Assembly: GCF_019977735.1 (NCBI RefSeq)
Contig: NZ_AP025018.1
Span: 9,552,580 to 9,616,579 of the forward strand
Direction: 5' to 3'
From: Calothrix sp. PCC 7716
GTDB lineage: Bacteria; Cyanobacteriota; Cyanobacteriia; Cyanobacteriales; Nostocaceae
Length of the DNA stretch: 64,000 nucleotides
The notes under the pieces were generated by a model. It was not told where the DNA came from and searched no databases. It saw only the letters and a program-made list of their open reading frames with translations. Position numbers and translations under genes: made by a program. Below, piece by piece: positions 17,307-26,395 of this stretch (within the stretch, counting starts at the first letter, position 1; each line of letters starts with the position of its first letter).

Positions 17307-19472
17307 TTACAAACTAAAAAAATTATAATGCTTAATCGCTTCTAAAATGCCCCAGGCATGGGCGCCTTCAGCAAAATAAACGCGCTCAGTATTAGTCAAG
17401 CTCGACAGTTCTTCGCGATGACGATTAGCAATGACCACACCCAGAGTATTGCCGCGTAACATATCTTCATCACCGCCAGACCCACCACTAACCAAAACTC
17501 TATCTAACGGAATATCCCATTGTTTTGCTACATACCGTACTGCTTGGCCCTTAGATGCTCTTGCGGGTACAAAGTCCAGATACTGACCGAATGAAAGTGT
17601 TGTATTAACCGATAATTCTTGTTGCCGCAATAAAGTCAAAATCTCTTCTAATGATGGTGCAATGCTCGCATCATAATAATAAGAAACCTTAAAGCGACTT
17701 TGCTCACTCTTTGGTTGCGGTGTTAAGCCAGGTAACGGATCGATAAGGCGCCGTAATACTTGTGGTGTCCACCCACGATCTATATGGTGATTCCAAGCAA
17801 TATCGGCAGTCAATTGAGGCAGGTAATAAATTTCTGTGCCTAAACTGGTAATTAAAATGTCAGGGTTCGGAATATTATGGGTTCTAAAAAGTTTGAGAGC
17901 TGAATCGAAGCGGCGACCTGTAGCAATACCAAACAAAAACTCCCGGTGATGTTGGCGAACTACTTGTACAAATTGCGACAATCCCTCAGCATCTCCTAAC
18001 AAAGTATTATCGATGGAGGTAAAAAGAATCCGTTTTCGATAGCTACCTTCTTTACGGGGAGGTGGTGTTGGTTTTGATAAAGGTTCATGCTGCAATAAGG
18101 GTTGAATTTTTCTTAAGTAGGTTTGAGCGTGAGCATCCCATGAATAAAACTTAGCAACATTTTTTAAACCATTTTCAGAATATTGTTCCCAAAGCTTAGA
18201 ATCAGAAAGAATCGTTAATAAAGCTTCGGCAATTGCGTTTGAATTCAAAGGGTCAACTAATAAACCATTATGACAATTACCCATAATATCCACTGGTCCA
18301 CCATTTTCTGTTGCAACCAATGGCAGTCCACTCGCCGCAGCTTCTAATAAGGTTAAGCCAAAAGGCTCGGTAAGAGCAGGATTGACAAAAACACCTTTTG
18401 ATGATGCGGCTAATCGATAAATATCCGCCACTTCGTTAGAACTATGATGTTTTGGTAAAGCAACACAGCCATAAAGCTCGTAGCAATCTACCACTAACAA
18501 TAATTCGGTTAAAACATTTTGGGCGCCTTCGTTCAATTCTCGAATATCATCTCGATTACCTGCAACAATTACCAAATTGGCTAATTCTTGTAAACGTGAC
18601 GATTGACCATAAGCTTCTAATAGGGTGACAATATTTTTTCGCTCATCAGGACGCGATAATGCTAAAATTATCGGCTTATCAGGTAGCTTCAGAAACTTCT
18701 CTAATGTTTGCTTGAACTCGATAGTTTCACCCCCAGTTCTAGGCGGATAAAACTGCTTTAAATCAGTCCCTGGTGGGATAACCACCATTTTTTCAGGTGT
18801 GTAACAATCATAAAGCTCGTATTGATCTTCAATTTCATTGTAAGTGCTGGTAATCACCAAATCTGCATTGCTCAAGGTGTCTTCTTCCGCACTAATACGT
18901 TGCAGCATGTGATAGCGTTGCTCTATCTCCTCCATCGTCATGCCCAATGCCAACAATCTACGATACTTATCACGTCCTAAAGAATGCCCAGTGTGTACAA
19001 GTGGTAAGCCTGTTAAATGCGAAAGACGTACCCCTACATATCCTGCATCAGCATAGTGGGTGTGGATGATATCAGGCAAACGTGGTTGCTCATATAACCA
19101 AGCAAATAAACGATCCGCAAAGCCATCAAGATGACTCCATAATTCTTCTTTGGGAATATAGCCATCCGGACCTGCTTCAATCCTAACTATCTGCACTCCC
19201 GCCCCCAAAGATTCTGTTGCTGCGCTATAATCAGCGTCTACTGCACTATCAACGACCCGCCGCGTGACTAAATCAACACGCTCTACATTTGGCCTTATAG
19301 CCAAGGCTTTAGCTAATTCAACAACATACTTTATTTGTCCCCCAGTATCTGCGTCACGACCTAATTCCAGATTGTTACCTCGAATTAGCCCATGAATACT
19401 AATTAGTAAAATATAACAGGACTTGGTAGTACTTTTGTTTGACATCATTAACTCTGTTGAATTAATTTGCAT
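17307..19472 (-). CDS. spsA: Sucrose-phosphate synthase with inactive phosphatase-like domain
   Basis: 721 residues, close to the 720 of the Synechocystis enzyme. The GT4 glycosyltransferase part (about 18-460) starts SIHGLIRGNNLELGRDADTG, the sucrose-synthase/SPS signature, and has the donor-binding EPFGLTLLEAAASGLP motif. The C-terminal HAD-like domain (about 478-715) resembles sucrose-phosphate phosphatase, but its motif I reads F-T-S-I-D-N-T, so the nucleophilic Asp of DxDxT is replaced by Ser and phosphatase activity is unlikely. The product would be sucrose-6-phosphate from UDP/ADP-glucose and fructose-6-phosphate, needing a separate phosphatase not present here. The chosen ATG has a second in-frame Met pair at residues 9-10, so the true start may be slightly later. 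Confidence 0.9.
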   Translation of the reverse strand: MQINSTELMMSNKSTTKSCYILLISIHGLIRGNNLELGRDADTGGQIKYVVELAKALAIRPNVERVDLVTRRVVDSAVDADYSAATESLGAGVQIVRIEAGPDGYIPKEELWSHLDGFADRLFAWLYEQPRLPDIIHTHYADAGYVGVRLSHLTGLPLVHTGHSLGRDKYRRLLALGMTMEEIEQRYHMLQRISAEEDTLSNADLVITSTYNEIEDQYELYDCYTPEKMVVIPPGTDLKQFYPPRTGGETIEFKQTLEKFLKLPDKPIILALSRPDERKNIVTLLEAYGQSSRLQELANLVIVAGNRDDIRELNEGAQNVLTELLLVVDCYELYGCVALPKHHSSNEVADIYRLAASSKGVFVNPALTEPFGLTLLEAAASGLPLVATENGGPVDIMGNCHNGLLVDPLNSNAIAEALLTILSDSKLWEQYSENGLKNVAKFYSWDAHAQTYLRKIQPLLQHEPLSKPTPPPRKEGSYRKRILFTSIDNTLLGDAEGLSQFVQVVRQHHREFLFGIATGRRFDSALKLFRTHNIPNPDILITSLGTEIYYLPQLTADIAWNHHIDRGWTPQVLRRLIDPLPGLTPQPKSEQSRFKVSYYYDASIAPSLEEILTLLRQQELSVNTTLSFGQYLDFVPARASKGQAVRYVAKQWDIPLDRVLVSGGSGGDEDMLRGNTLGVVIANRHREELSSLTNTERVYFAEGAHAWGILEAIKHYNFFSL

Positions 19473-19759
19473 AGGAGTGCGTTAAGTAGTAATGCAATAA
19501 TATCTATTTACTCCTAAAAGTACACATTCCAAAATCCATATATAGTAAGAATTTTCAAAAATGTGCTTGTTTAGTATTCTAGTTTCGTGCGGCGCCCCTC
19601 CAAGGTTTATATCTTACCGATTTTGCTTAATGCTGATATTTATTCAGTAATATTACTATCTTGCTGGTATTTTTTTAAACTTTGTTCTAGTACCAATAAT
19701 TATTTGCGCCCGAAGTAAATTACCAAGGGCGCCTCCAAATCGTTGATTTGTATTTGCTT

Positions 19760-20299
19760 TTAAGCGGCTATTTCTTCTTGATTTTCTTGCTCTGCTGAAA
19801 TTGATACCAATTTAATGTGTTTTCTACCTACATTAATGGTGAATTCATCCCCTGGTTTTAAGCCTAATTGTTTCGTATAAGCTGAACCTATTAGCAAATT
19901 GCCGTTAGACTGCACTGCAATTCGGTAGCTAGCACTGCGTCCAACATGACCATGCTCGTCCGAACGGGTATCAAATGATATCTCTTCTGCATCAAGTAGG
20001 GCATTGAGGAATTTCATCATGTTAACTCGCTCTATACCGTCTTTGGTAACGCTATAGTAGCCACACGCTTTAGCTTTTTCTTCTTTACTGCTATTTGGCA
20101 GTTCTTTGACTTTGCTAATTAATTCCTTACCTTCGAGAGGCTCGATTTGCTTAACTTTTTTAGCTGATGTCTCAGTATCTTCGGACTTAGTTTGTTTTAC
20201 TTTTTTAGCTGATGCCTCAGTATCTTCGGGCTTAGTTTGTTTTACTTTTTTAGCTGATGCCTTGTTTTCAAGAGACTTTGTTATTTTCTTTGTTGCCAT
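19760..20299 (-). CDS. cyAbrB-type transcriptional regulator with repeated basic N-tail
   Basis: 179 residues. The C-terminal half matches cyanobacterial AbrB proteins: a helical segment (ELISKVKELPNSSKEEKAKACGYYSV) then the swapped-hairpin-like domain (LLIGSAYTKQLGLKPGDEFTINVG, about 138-165). The members I know (cyAbrB1/2, CalA) repress or activate carbon, nitrogen and heterocyst genes. The N-terminus is unusual: residues 14-58 are three copies of a 15-residue unit close to ASAKKVKQTKPEDTE, a lysine-rich histone-like tail. It is a single gene between the sucrose genes and the polysaccharide operon. Whether it is the cyAbrB1 or cyAbrB2 clade is uncertain. Confidence 0.85.
   Translation of the reverse strand: MATKKITKSLENKASAKKVKQTKPEDTEASAKKVKQTKSEDTETSAKKVKQIEPLEGKELISKVKELPNSSKEEKAKACGYYSVTKDGIERVNMMKFLNALLDAEEISFDTRSDEHGHVGRSASYRIAVQSNGNLLIGSAYTKQLGLKPGDEFTINVGRKHIKLVSISAEQENQEEIAA
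20126..20260 (-). repeat. 3 x 45-bp tandem repeat inside the cyAbrB gene
   Basis: Three in-frame 45-bp units encode the 15-residue Lys-rich repeat of the cyAbrB N-terminus. Copies 1 and 2 are nearly identical in DNA; copy 3 has diverged at its end. Confidence 0.8.
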
Positions 20300-20652
20300 A
20301 TTGATACAGTTCAGTTACGAAATTAATTGAAATTTTGACGGTATTACTTTTATTGTATAGACGATACTTCTTTTATGGCAATAATAATTTCTGAAAACAG
20401 GCGCCTATTTTTTGTTGGAGAGCTAGTTCGCTATTAACACCTCTAATTTCAATTAGTACAATACAACTATTAATGATGGTTGATTGCTTTTCTATCTCTT
20501 ACAATTGATTACCGATGTACAACAATACCGCAGCTTTATTTTTCGATTTCTTGCCAATTTTTTGCTAAATCGTATTTTTGCTCTTATTGGATACCGAGTT
20601 TGCTAGGTAAAAGGGTGTATAACAGGTTTTATGTGTTACTGCCTATTGAACA
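20300..20652. other. Divergent intergenic region
   Basis: About 350 bp between cyAbrB and the polysaccharide operon, with one GGCGCC at about 20401. No reading frame or clear operator seen; it presumably carries both promoters. Confidence 0.45.
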
Positions 20653-22323
20653 ATGACGGATACTCCTATTTCACGAAAACCTACTCAGTCGAAGTCTAAA
20701 TCAAAGTCGAAGTCAAAGTCGCAAGATTCTGAAATTGACTTGAAGCAAAGATTGACGCAAAAGCGTAAAGCTGCTCAAGCTAAAAAAGAGTTGATTAATT
20801 TTCTTTCTGCTGCTGTCGGTGCCGGTTTGTTTCTTGGTGCTATTCTATTCTTGGTCGGTGGTATTAAAGTTGCTGTACCCGGTGTTCTAGGAGTAATTTC
20901 TATTTCCCTTTCTTACAAATACCCTGTCCCAGCTTTAATCGCTTTTATGGCTTATGTGCCATTTGGTGGTACTATCACGTATTACATTGGCAATAGTCCT
21001 ATATTACAACTCGCTAAGGATGCTTTCTATTTACCGGCTTTAATCGGGTTATGGCAAAAGCTGAAAAAAGAACGTTTACCCTTGCTCATCCCCCAAGAGA
21101 TTAAAACCCCTTTATATATCTTACTTGGGTGTTGCGCTTTAACTCTATTATTTGTTAACCTCCCCCAACAATTCAACCCTCCCCCTTCTTTGCCATTTAA
21201 ACCTGCTCCAAAAGAGTTCCCTATTGGTATGGGTTTATTGGGACTCAAAGTATTTTTAGGTTATGTTCCTTTAATTAGCTGCATTTATTATAGTATTCGC
21301 GATAAAAGAGATTTTTTACGACTGTCACGCTTACAAGTCATATTTATTCTCATTTGCGGTATTTTAGGAATTATTCAATATCTGCTGCTGTTAGTTGGAG
21401 TCTGCGAAGGTACTCGTAACGCTACTGGTGACGCTTTATATAAAGCTTCTATTGATGCTCGATGTTATTTCGGCGGTGCCCTAATTTATAGCCCCTCTGA
21501 AGGTATGATACGTTTACCCGGAACCTTTGTGGCACCGTGGCAATGGGCATGGTTTTTAATATCCAGCACGTTTTTTACCTTCGCAACCGGGTTTAGCGAC
21601 CCCTCAATACTTTGGAAAGGTATCAGCTTAGGGTCTTTAGTTGTGGTTTTCATCAATGCTGTAATTTCTGGACAGCGCATTGCTCTAGCTTTAGTCCCTG
21701 TGTGTTTCATTCTCTGTCTATTACTCACAGGACAACTCGGCAACTTGAAAAAGTTTATTCCCATGTTTGGAGGACTTGTATTAATTCTCGGTATCGCTAT
21801 GGTCAGTAACCCCACTGTTGTTGCAGAACGTACCGAAAGCTTTACCAGTCGTTGGGAAGCTTCTCCTCCTCAAGAATTTATTGTCAACCAATTCGAGGAA
21901 GTTTGGAAAAACGTTGATGGTCCCCTTGGTAGTGGTCTTGGTCGTGCTACCAACTCCGCACGTGCAATGGGTGAAACTAAATTAGTCGAAACATACTATC
22001 CCAAAGTATTACACGAAGTCGGCATAATTGGGCTAATTGCCTGGATTGTATTTGTAACATTTTTGACTATTATTTGCTTCAAAACCTATCGAAAAATAAA
22101 AAACCGTAATTTCCGCAGTTACGCTGCGACTATGTGGGTGTTTATATTGTTTATAAGTTACAACACTTATTACTACCCTCTTGATGTTGACCCGGTAGCT
22201 GTATATTACTGGTTTGCCGCTGGAATTTTATTAAAACTTCCGGAAATCGATAAAATCGAACGGCTCAAAGAGGAACAATTAGAAAGGGTGGAGACCACAA
22301 AAGGTAAAAAGAAAAAAAGTTAG
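20653..22323 (+). CDS. hpsL: O-antigen-ligase-like membrane protein, probable HpsL
   Basis: 556 residues. A short Ser/Lys repeat tail at the N-terminus (QSKSKSKSKSKSQDS) and a basic stretch precede about ten or eleven transmembrane helices. A long extracytoplasmic region (about 390-440, ERTESFTSRWEASPP and GSGLGRATNSARAMGE) resembles the Wzy/WaaL periplasmic loop. The C-terminus is Lys-rich. Such proteins polymerise or ligate polysaccharide units at the membrane. Followed by three glycosyltransferase genes, it fits the hpsL-hpsN-hpsO-hpsP set that I recall for hormogonium polysaccharide of filamentous cyanobacteria; the family name rests on size, topology and context. It contains no GGCGCC site. 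Confidence 0.65.
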   Translation: MTDTPISRKPTQSKSKSKSKSKSQDSEIDLKQRLTQKRKAAQAKKELINFLSAAVGAGLFLGAILFLVGGIKVAVPGVLGVISISLSYKYPVPALIAFMAYVPFGGTITYYIGNSPILQLAKDAFYLPALIGLWQKLKKERLPLLIPQEIKTPLYILLGCCALTLLFVNLPQQFNPPPSLPFKPAPKEFPIGMGLLGLKVFLGYVPLISCIYYSIRDKRDFLRLSRLQVIFILICGILGIIQYLLLLVGVCEGTRNATGDALYKASIDARCYFGGALIYSPSEGMIRLPGTFVAPWQWAWFLISSTFFTFATGFSDPSILWKGISLGSLVVVFINAVISGQRIALALVPVCFILCLLLTGQLGNLKKFIPMFGGLVLILGIAMVSNPTVVAERTESFTSRWEASPPQEFIVNQFEEVWKNVDGPLGSGLGRATNSARAMGETKLVETYYPKVLHEVGIIGLIAWIVFVTFLTIICFKTYRKIKNRNFRSYAATMWVFILFISYNTYYYPLDVDPVAVYYWFAAGILLKLPEIDKIERLKEEQLERVETTKGKKKKS

Positions 22324-22408
22324 GAGGGGTGGGTTCACCTAAATTTTACGCTATTTCCCAAGATATAAATAAACCCGCCCGTACATTAGTTAGGAGTTAT
22401 AAATTAAA

Positions 22409-23419
22409 ATGAATTTACCGTATATATCAGTAATTATACCGACTTATGGGCGTGAAGAACCTTTACGCGACAGTATCGATGATATTTTAAACCAAGATTA
22501 TCCTAACTACGAAATTATTGTTGTAGACCAAACCCCCCAACATAAACCTGAAATAGAAACTTATTTACAGCAACAAACCAAATGTTGCAAAATTAAATGG
22601 TTCCGTTTGAACTGGGCAAGTTTACCTGGCGCCAGAAATTATGCGGTGCGACGCTCAATTGGTGAGATAATCTTATTTATCGATGATGATGTGAAAGTGG
22701 AACCTGGATTTTTAAAGGCTCATGCTCAAAACTTTATCGATAAACCAGAAGTAGGCGCCGTAGCAGGAAGAGTATTTGACCGAATGAAAATGGCAGATGC
22801 TTCTATAGGTCGTACTCAAGGTGACGCAAACTATAAAAGCATTGACTATTTACCACCCCAAGCAATGGATCCAGGTATTGCTTGGTATTATATCGACTTA
22901 GTTCACACCGTCAAACCCCAACAAGTATTAACCGCAAGAGGGTGTAACATGTCGTTTCGTCGTGAAATCTTTTTCAAACACGGTTTACACTTTGATGAAA
23001 GATTTCGTGGTAGTGCAGTACGTGAAGAATCTGACTTTTGTTTAAGATTACGTCAAACAGGATATAAAATTTGGTACGACCCCGAAGCACATCTTATTCA
23101 TATCGGAGAAGAAACGGGTGGTTGTCACGATATCAGTACACGTTCACCAAAATATCAACTCACCTTTTACCATAATCATTTTTTGATGGGTTTAAAAAAT
23201 CTTACCCCAAACCAGGCACTCAGATTATACGCGCGTTTATTCGACTGCCATGTACTTGGGCGCCCTCCTTGTCATAAAAGCGGTTCCCCAATTAAAATTT
23301 TAACGCGCTTCGTCTTTTACACCCTCGGATTCTTCAAAGCACTAGGCACTATCATTCAGTCTAAGTGGAATGATGGACAAATTTACACTCGTCTCGATAA
23401 CCCCTCTTTAACTTCTTAA
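22409..23419 (+). CDS. hpsN: GT2 glycosyltransferase, probable HpsN
   Basis: 336 residues of the GT-A/GT2 fold. The nucleotide-sugar-binding N-terminus is ISVIIPTYGREEPLRDSID, the metal-binding D-x-D is in LFIDDDVKVEPG (about residues 89-100), and the acceptor region includes TARGCNMSFRREIF and EESDFCLRLRQTGY. It transfers a sugar onto a lipid-linked or nascent polysaccharide on the cytoplasmic face. The gene begins 85 bp after hpsL in the same direction. Its assignment to HpsN follows from gene order and length rather than a search. Confidence 0.68.
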   Translation: MNLPYISVIIPTYGREEPLRDSIDDILNQDYPNYEIIVVDQTPQHKPEIETYLQQQTKCCKIKWFRLNWASLPGARNYAVRRSIGEIILFIDDDVKVEPGFLKAHAQNFIDKPEVGAVAGRVFDRMKMADASIGRTQGDANYKSIDYLPPQAMDPGIAWYYIDLVHTVKPQQVLTARGCNMSFRREIFFKHGLHFDERFRGSAVREESDFCLRLRQTGYKIWYDPEAHLIHIGEETGGCHDISTRSPKYQLTFYHNHFLMGLKNLTPNQALRLYARLFDCHVLGRPPCHKSGSPIKILTRFVFYTLGFFKALGTIIQSKWNDGQIYTRLDNPSLTS

Positions 23420-23429
23420 ACTCTGCGTC

Positions 23430-23478
23430 CTCTGTGTCTCTGTGGTGAAAAAAAATTATTTACCACAGAGACACAGAG
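23430..23478. repeat. Palindromic interspersed repeat inside the hps operon
   Basis: CTCTGTGTCTCTGTGGT (23430-23446) and its exact reverse complement (23462-23478) form a 17-bp stem around an A/T-rich loop. Related single arms lie near 26297-26313 and 48820-48842. In RNA it would be a strong hairpin between hpsN and hpsO, possibly affecting processing or stability. Confidence 0.8.
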
Positions 23479-23506
23479 TTCACAGAGAAAATATACATAT
23501 AAAACC

Positions 23507-24679
23507 ATGAAAATATTAGTTGCTAGCCATACATATATAGTAGACCTTAACTGCGAAAAACTCCGCGCGCTTTCTCGACTCGAAAACAACACCGAGGTAA
23601 CGGTAGTCGTTCCTAAACGATGGAAACCTGGTGGAGTTCAAAATAAAATCATCGAAACCCAATACAAAGACGAAGGAAACTTCCGAATAGTCCCCGTTTC
23701 TAACTTTAGTCAAAATCATCAAGGTTTACTGACATTCGGCGCCGATTTAATTTCGCTACTTAAATCATTCCGTCCTGATATAATTCAAGTTGAGCAAGGC
23801 GCCAAAAGTTTAGCGTATGCTCAATTCATAACCTTGAACAAACTTTTAGCACTCAAAGCTAAAAACGTCTTCTTTACCTGGTGGAATTTACCATACTCAC
23901 TCAATAAAGTCGCTTCTTTACTCGAAAAATATAACCTAGACAATACTCACGGTATTATATCAGGCAACCAAGACGGCGCCTCCATTCTCACTCAACGTGG
24001 ATATAACGGCAAAATCAAAGTTATGCCACAATTAGGAGTCGATGAAAACCTCTTTACCCCCAAACTTCAACCTCAACTCGCTGAAAAATTAAATCTTAAA
24101 CTAGGTGAGTTTATTATTGGCTTTGTTGGTAGATTTGTACCAGAAAAAGGGATAATGACGTTATTGAGTGCTTTAGAAACAATAAAGCATAAAGAATGGA
24201 AGTGTTTGTTATTGGGAAGAGGAGAACTCAAAGATGAATTATTACAGAAAGCACGTGCGGCTAATTTAGAAGATAGAATTATCATCGTTGAAAGTGTACC
24301 GCATCATGAAGTCTGTAATTATATTAATTTGATGAGTACTTTAGTATTGCCATCAGAAACAACATATAAATTCAAAACTTTAACTTCAGTCGGTTGGAAA
24401 GAGCAATTTGGACATGTGATAATTGAGGCGATGGCATGTCAAACACCAGTAATCGGTTCAGACTCTGGAGAAATACCTCATGTGATTGGAAATGCTGGGA
24501 TGATATTTCCGGAAGGTAATGTAAACTCGTTAGCAAATTGTTTGACTGCGTTGATCGAAGACCCGGATTTAGCGCATAATTTGGGACAATTAGGTTATGC
24601 AAAAGCTATGTCACAATATACTAATATAGCTTTGGCGAAACAGCAGTTAGACTTTTATAAAGAAATATTAACAAAATGA
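23507..24679 (+). CDS. hpsO: GT4 glycosyltransferase, probable HpsO
   Basis: 390 residues of the GT-B/GT4 type. The C-terminal Rossmann half begins EFIIGFVGRFVPEKGIMTLL (about residue 202) and carries the E-x7-E motif as FGHVIIEAMACQTPVIGSDSGEIPHV (about 305-330). It should add one sugar from a nucleotide donor. The gene follows hpsN after a palindromic repeat and overlaps the next glycosyltransferase gene by 4 bases (ATGA at 24676-24679), so the two are translationally coupled. The specific donor and linkage are unknown. Confidence 0.7.
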   Translation: MKILVASHTYIVDLNCEKLRALSRLENNTEVTVVVPKRWKPGGVQNKIIETQYKDEGNFRIVPVSNFSQNHQGLLTFGADLISLLKSFRPDIIQVEQGAKSLAYAQFITLNKLLALKAKNVFFTWWNLPYSLNKVASLLEKYNLDNTHGIISGNQDGASILTQRGYNGKIKVMPQLGVDENLFTPKLQPQLAEKLNLKLGEFIIGFVGRFVPEKGIMTLLSALETIKHKEWKCLLLGRGELKDELLQKARAANLEDRIIIVESVPHHEVCNYINLMSTLVLPSETTYKFKTLTSVGWKEQFGHVIIEAMACQTPVIGSDSGEIPHVIGNAGMIFPEGNVNSLANCLTALIEDPDLAHNLGQLGYAKAMSQYTNIALAKQQLDFYKEILTK

Positions 24680-25845
24680 AAATATTACAAATTGTGCCAT
24701 CCATATCATTAATATACGGTGGTCCAAGTCAAATGGTGTTGGGACTGGCGCCTGCGTTGGTAAAACATGGCGCCGAAGTGACTATACTAACAACAGATAG
24801 TAATGGTGACACAGGACAAAAACCTTTAGATGTAGCATTGCAGCAACCAATAAAGCGAGATGGGTATGAAATAATTTATTTTCATTGTGTACCGTTTCGT
24901 CGTTATAAATTTTCGCTTTCATTATTAAAATGGTTAAATGAACATGCACATGAATATGATGTAGCGCATCTTCATGCATTATTTTCTCCCGTTACGAGTG
25001 CAGCAGCGGCAATATGTCGTCAAAACAAGTTACCTTATATATTACGTCCACTAGGTACACTTGACCCAGCAGACTTGCGTAAAAAGAAATATCTCAAAAA
25101 AATATATGCAGCATTCTTAGAACGTTCTAACATTGCAGGCGCCTCGGCTTTACATTTTACCAGTAATCAAGAAGCAAAAGTCTCAGAACGATTTGGAGTA
25201 AAAACGCGGGACATAATATTGCCACTAGGTGTAACACCCTCAGAAAATCAAAGTCAAGAAAATATTCGTGCCAAATATCGTATACCAGAAAATGCGCCAA
25301 TAATTTTATTTATGTCGCGGATAGACCCTAAAAAAGGTTTAGACTTATTAATACCTGCTTTAGAAGCAATCGAAGCACAAGGATTCAACTTTCATTTTAT
25401 CCTAGCTGGCACAAATCCCCAAGACCCCAATTACGAAGCATTCATTAGAACACAAGTAGAAAATTCATCCTTACATCCACATACTACCATTACCGGGTTT
25501 GTCACAGGCGCCTCCAAATCAGCACTACTCCAAGCATCCGACATATTTGTATTACCCTCATACTACGAAAACTTTGGTATAGCAGTAGCAGAAGCGATGG
25601 TTGCAGGTAAACCCGTAGTTATATCTGACCAAGTACACATATGGCATGAAATATATAATAGTCAATCGGGATGGGTAAGTAAAACAGAAATTAACTCTCT
25701 TATCGAAGCTATTATCCAAGCACTGCAAAACCCTGAAGAAAGGATAAAACGAGGAGCTAACGCAAAAGAATGTGCCTTGAATTCATTTAGCTGGGACGCA
25801 ATTGGGCACCAGATGGTAAAATATTATCGGGAAATAATGGCATAA
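24676..25845 (+). CDS. hpsP: GT4 glycosyltransferase, probable HpsP
   Basis: 389 residues. The N-terminal half has the GT4 acceptor-side glycine motif SLIYGGPSQMVLGLAPALVK. The donor-side half has IILFMSRIDPKKGLDLLIPA (about 210) and the E-x7-E region NFGIAVAEAMVAGKPVVIS (about 296-314). It is the last gene of the four-gene polysaccharide run and overlaps hpsO by 4 bases. The operon appears to end in the following 550-bp intergenic region. Confidence 0.7.
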   Translation: MKILQIVPSISLIYGGPSQMVLGLAPALVKHGAEVTILTTDSNGDTGQKPLDVALQQPIKRDGYEIIYFHCVPFRRYKFSLSLLKWLNEHAHEYDVAHLHALFSPVTSAAAAICRQNKLPYILRPLGTLDPADLRKKKYLKKIYAAFLERSNIAGASALHFTSNQEAKVSERFGVKTRDIILPLGVTPSENQSQENIRAKYRIPENAPIILFMSRIDPKKGLDLLIPALEAIEAQGFNFHFILAGTNPQDPNYEAFIRTQVENSSLHPHTTITGFVTGASKSALLQASDIFVLPSYYENFGIAVAEAMVAGKPVVISDQVHIWHEIYNSQSGWVSKTEINSLIEAIIQALQNPEERIKRGANAKECALNSFSWDAIGHQMVKYYREIMA

Positions 25846-25950
25846 AAACGTAGGCTGCATGACCCCAACAAAAAACCTCAGCATAATTATAAGACTTGTA
25901 GGGTCACGCACCAATCTAGTCATTATTAATACATCAAAATATTGATTTGC

Positions 25951-25994
25951 GTATTTACATTGAGAAAAAATCGACTTTTTGTTTTAACTTAGAG
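25951..25994. repeat. Interspersed repeat, copy 2 (ATCGACTTTTT element)
   Basis: Matches 675-718 over about 44 bp with few substitutions (GTATTTAcATTGAg, A-run, ATCGACTTTTT, T-rich tail, CTTAG). Confidence 0.6.
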
Positions 25995-26202
25995 CAAATA
26001 AATATACACGAGTGATAAACTTTTCTGCTGAGTTAGTTGCATTAATTGTGAAATTAGTACCGATTGCATAACTTCTTACAGTTTCAAGATATATATAGCA
26101 GGAGAGAATATTTATATAGTCCTTAGCATTATAATTTGCTGAGGATGTTTCTTTATATCAGTACAAAGCTATTACTTTATACACTTCAAATTAGGCACTT
26201 AT

Positions 26203-26230
26203 GAAAATGTGAACCGTGGTTCACATTTTC
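26203..26230. repeat. Perfect palindrome GAAAATGTGAACC / GGTTCACATTTTC
   Basis: Two exact 13-bp arms around a GT spacer. A second, slightly diverged copy is at 46471-46495. It resembles a dimeric-protein operator or a mobile palindrome; both copies are intergenic and not directly upstream of a gene start. Confidence 0.65.
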
Positions 26231-26395
26231 AACTTGTCACCAGTAATAAAACCCCATCTTTGCCTTAGAGTTGGATTTGAGGGCATTTTTTAGATACTCT
26301 GCGTCTCTGTGGTAGAAAAAATAGATGACCGCACAGGCAAAGAAGGCCTGTGCTACAAGAGTTTCAAATTAATGAGGTCAGGGGGATATAAAAAG

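Larger units (their letters stand above)
25846..26395. other. Intergenic region with several repeats
   Basis: About 550 bp between the end of the polysaccharide operon and the 3' end of tonB (facing each other). It contains copy 2 of the ATCGACTTTTT repeat (25951-25994), a perfect palindrome (26203-26230) and a fragment ACTCTGCGTCTCTGTGGT (about 26297-26314). No reading frame supported. Confidence 0.55.
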
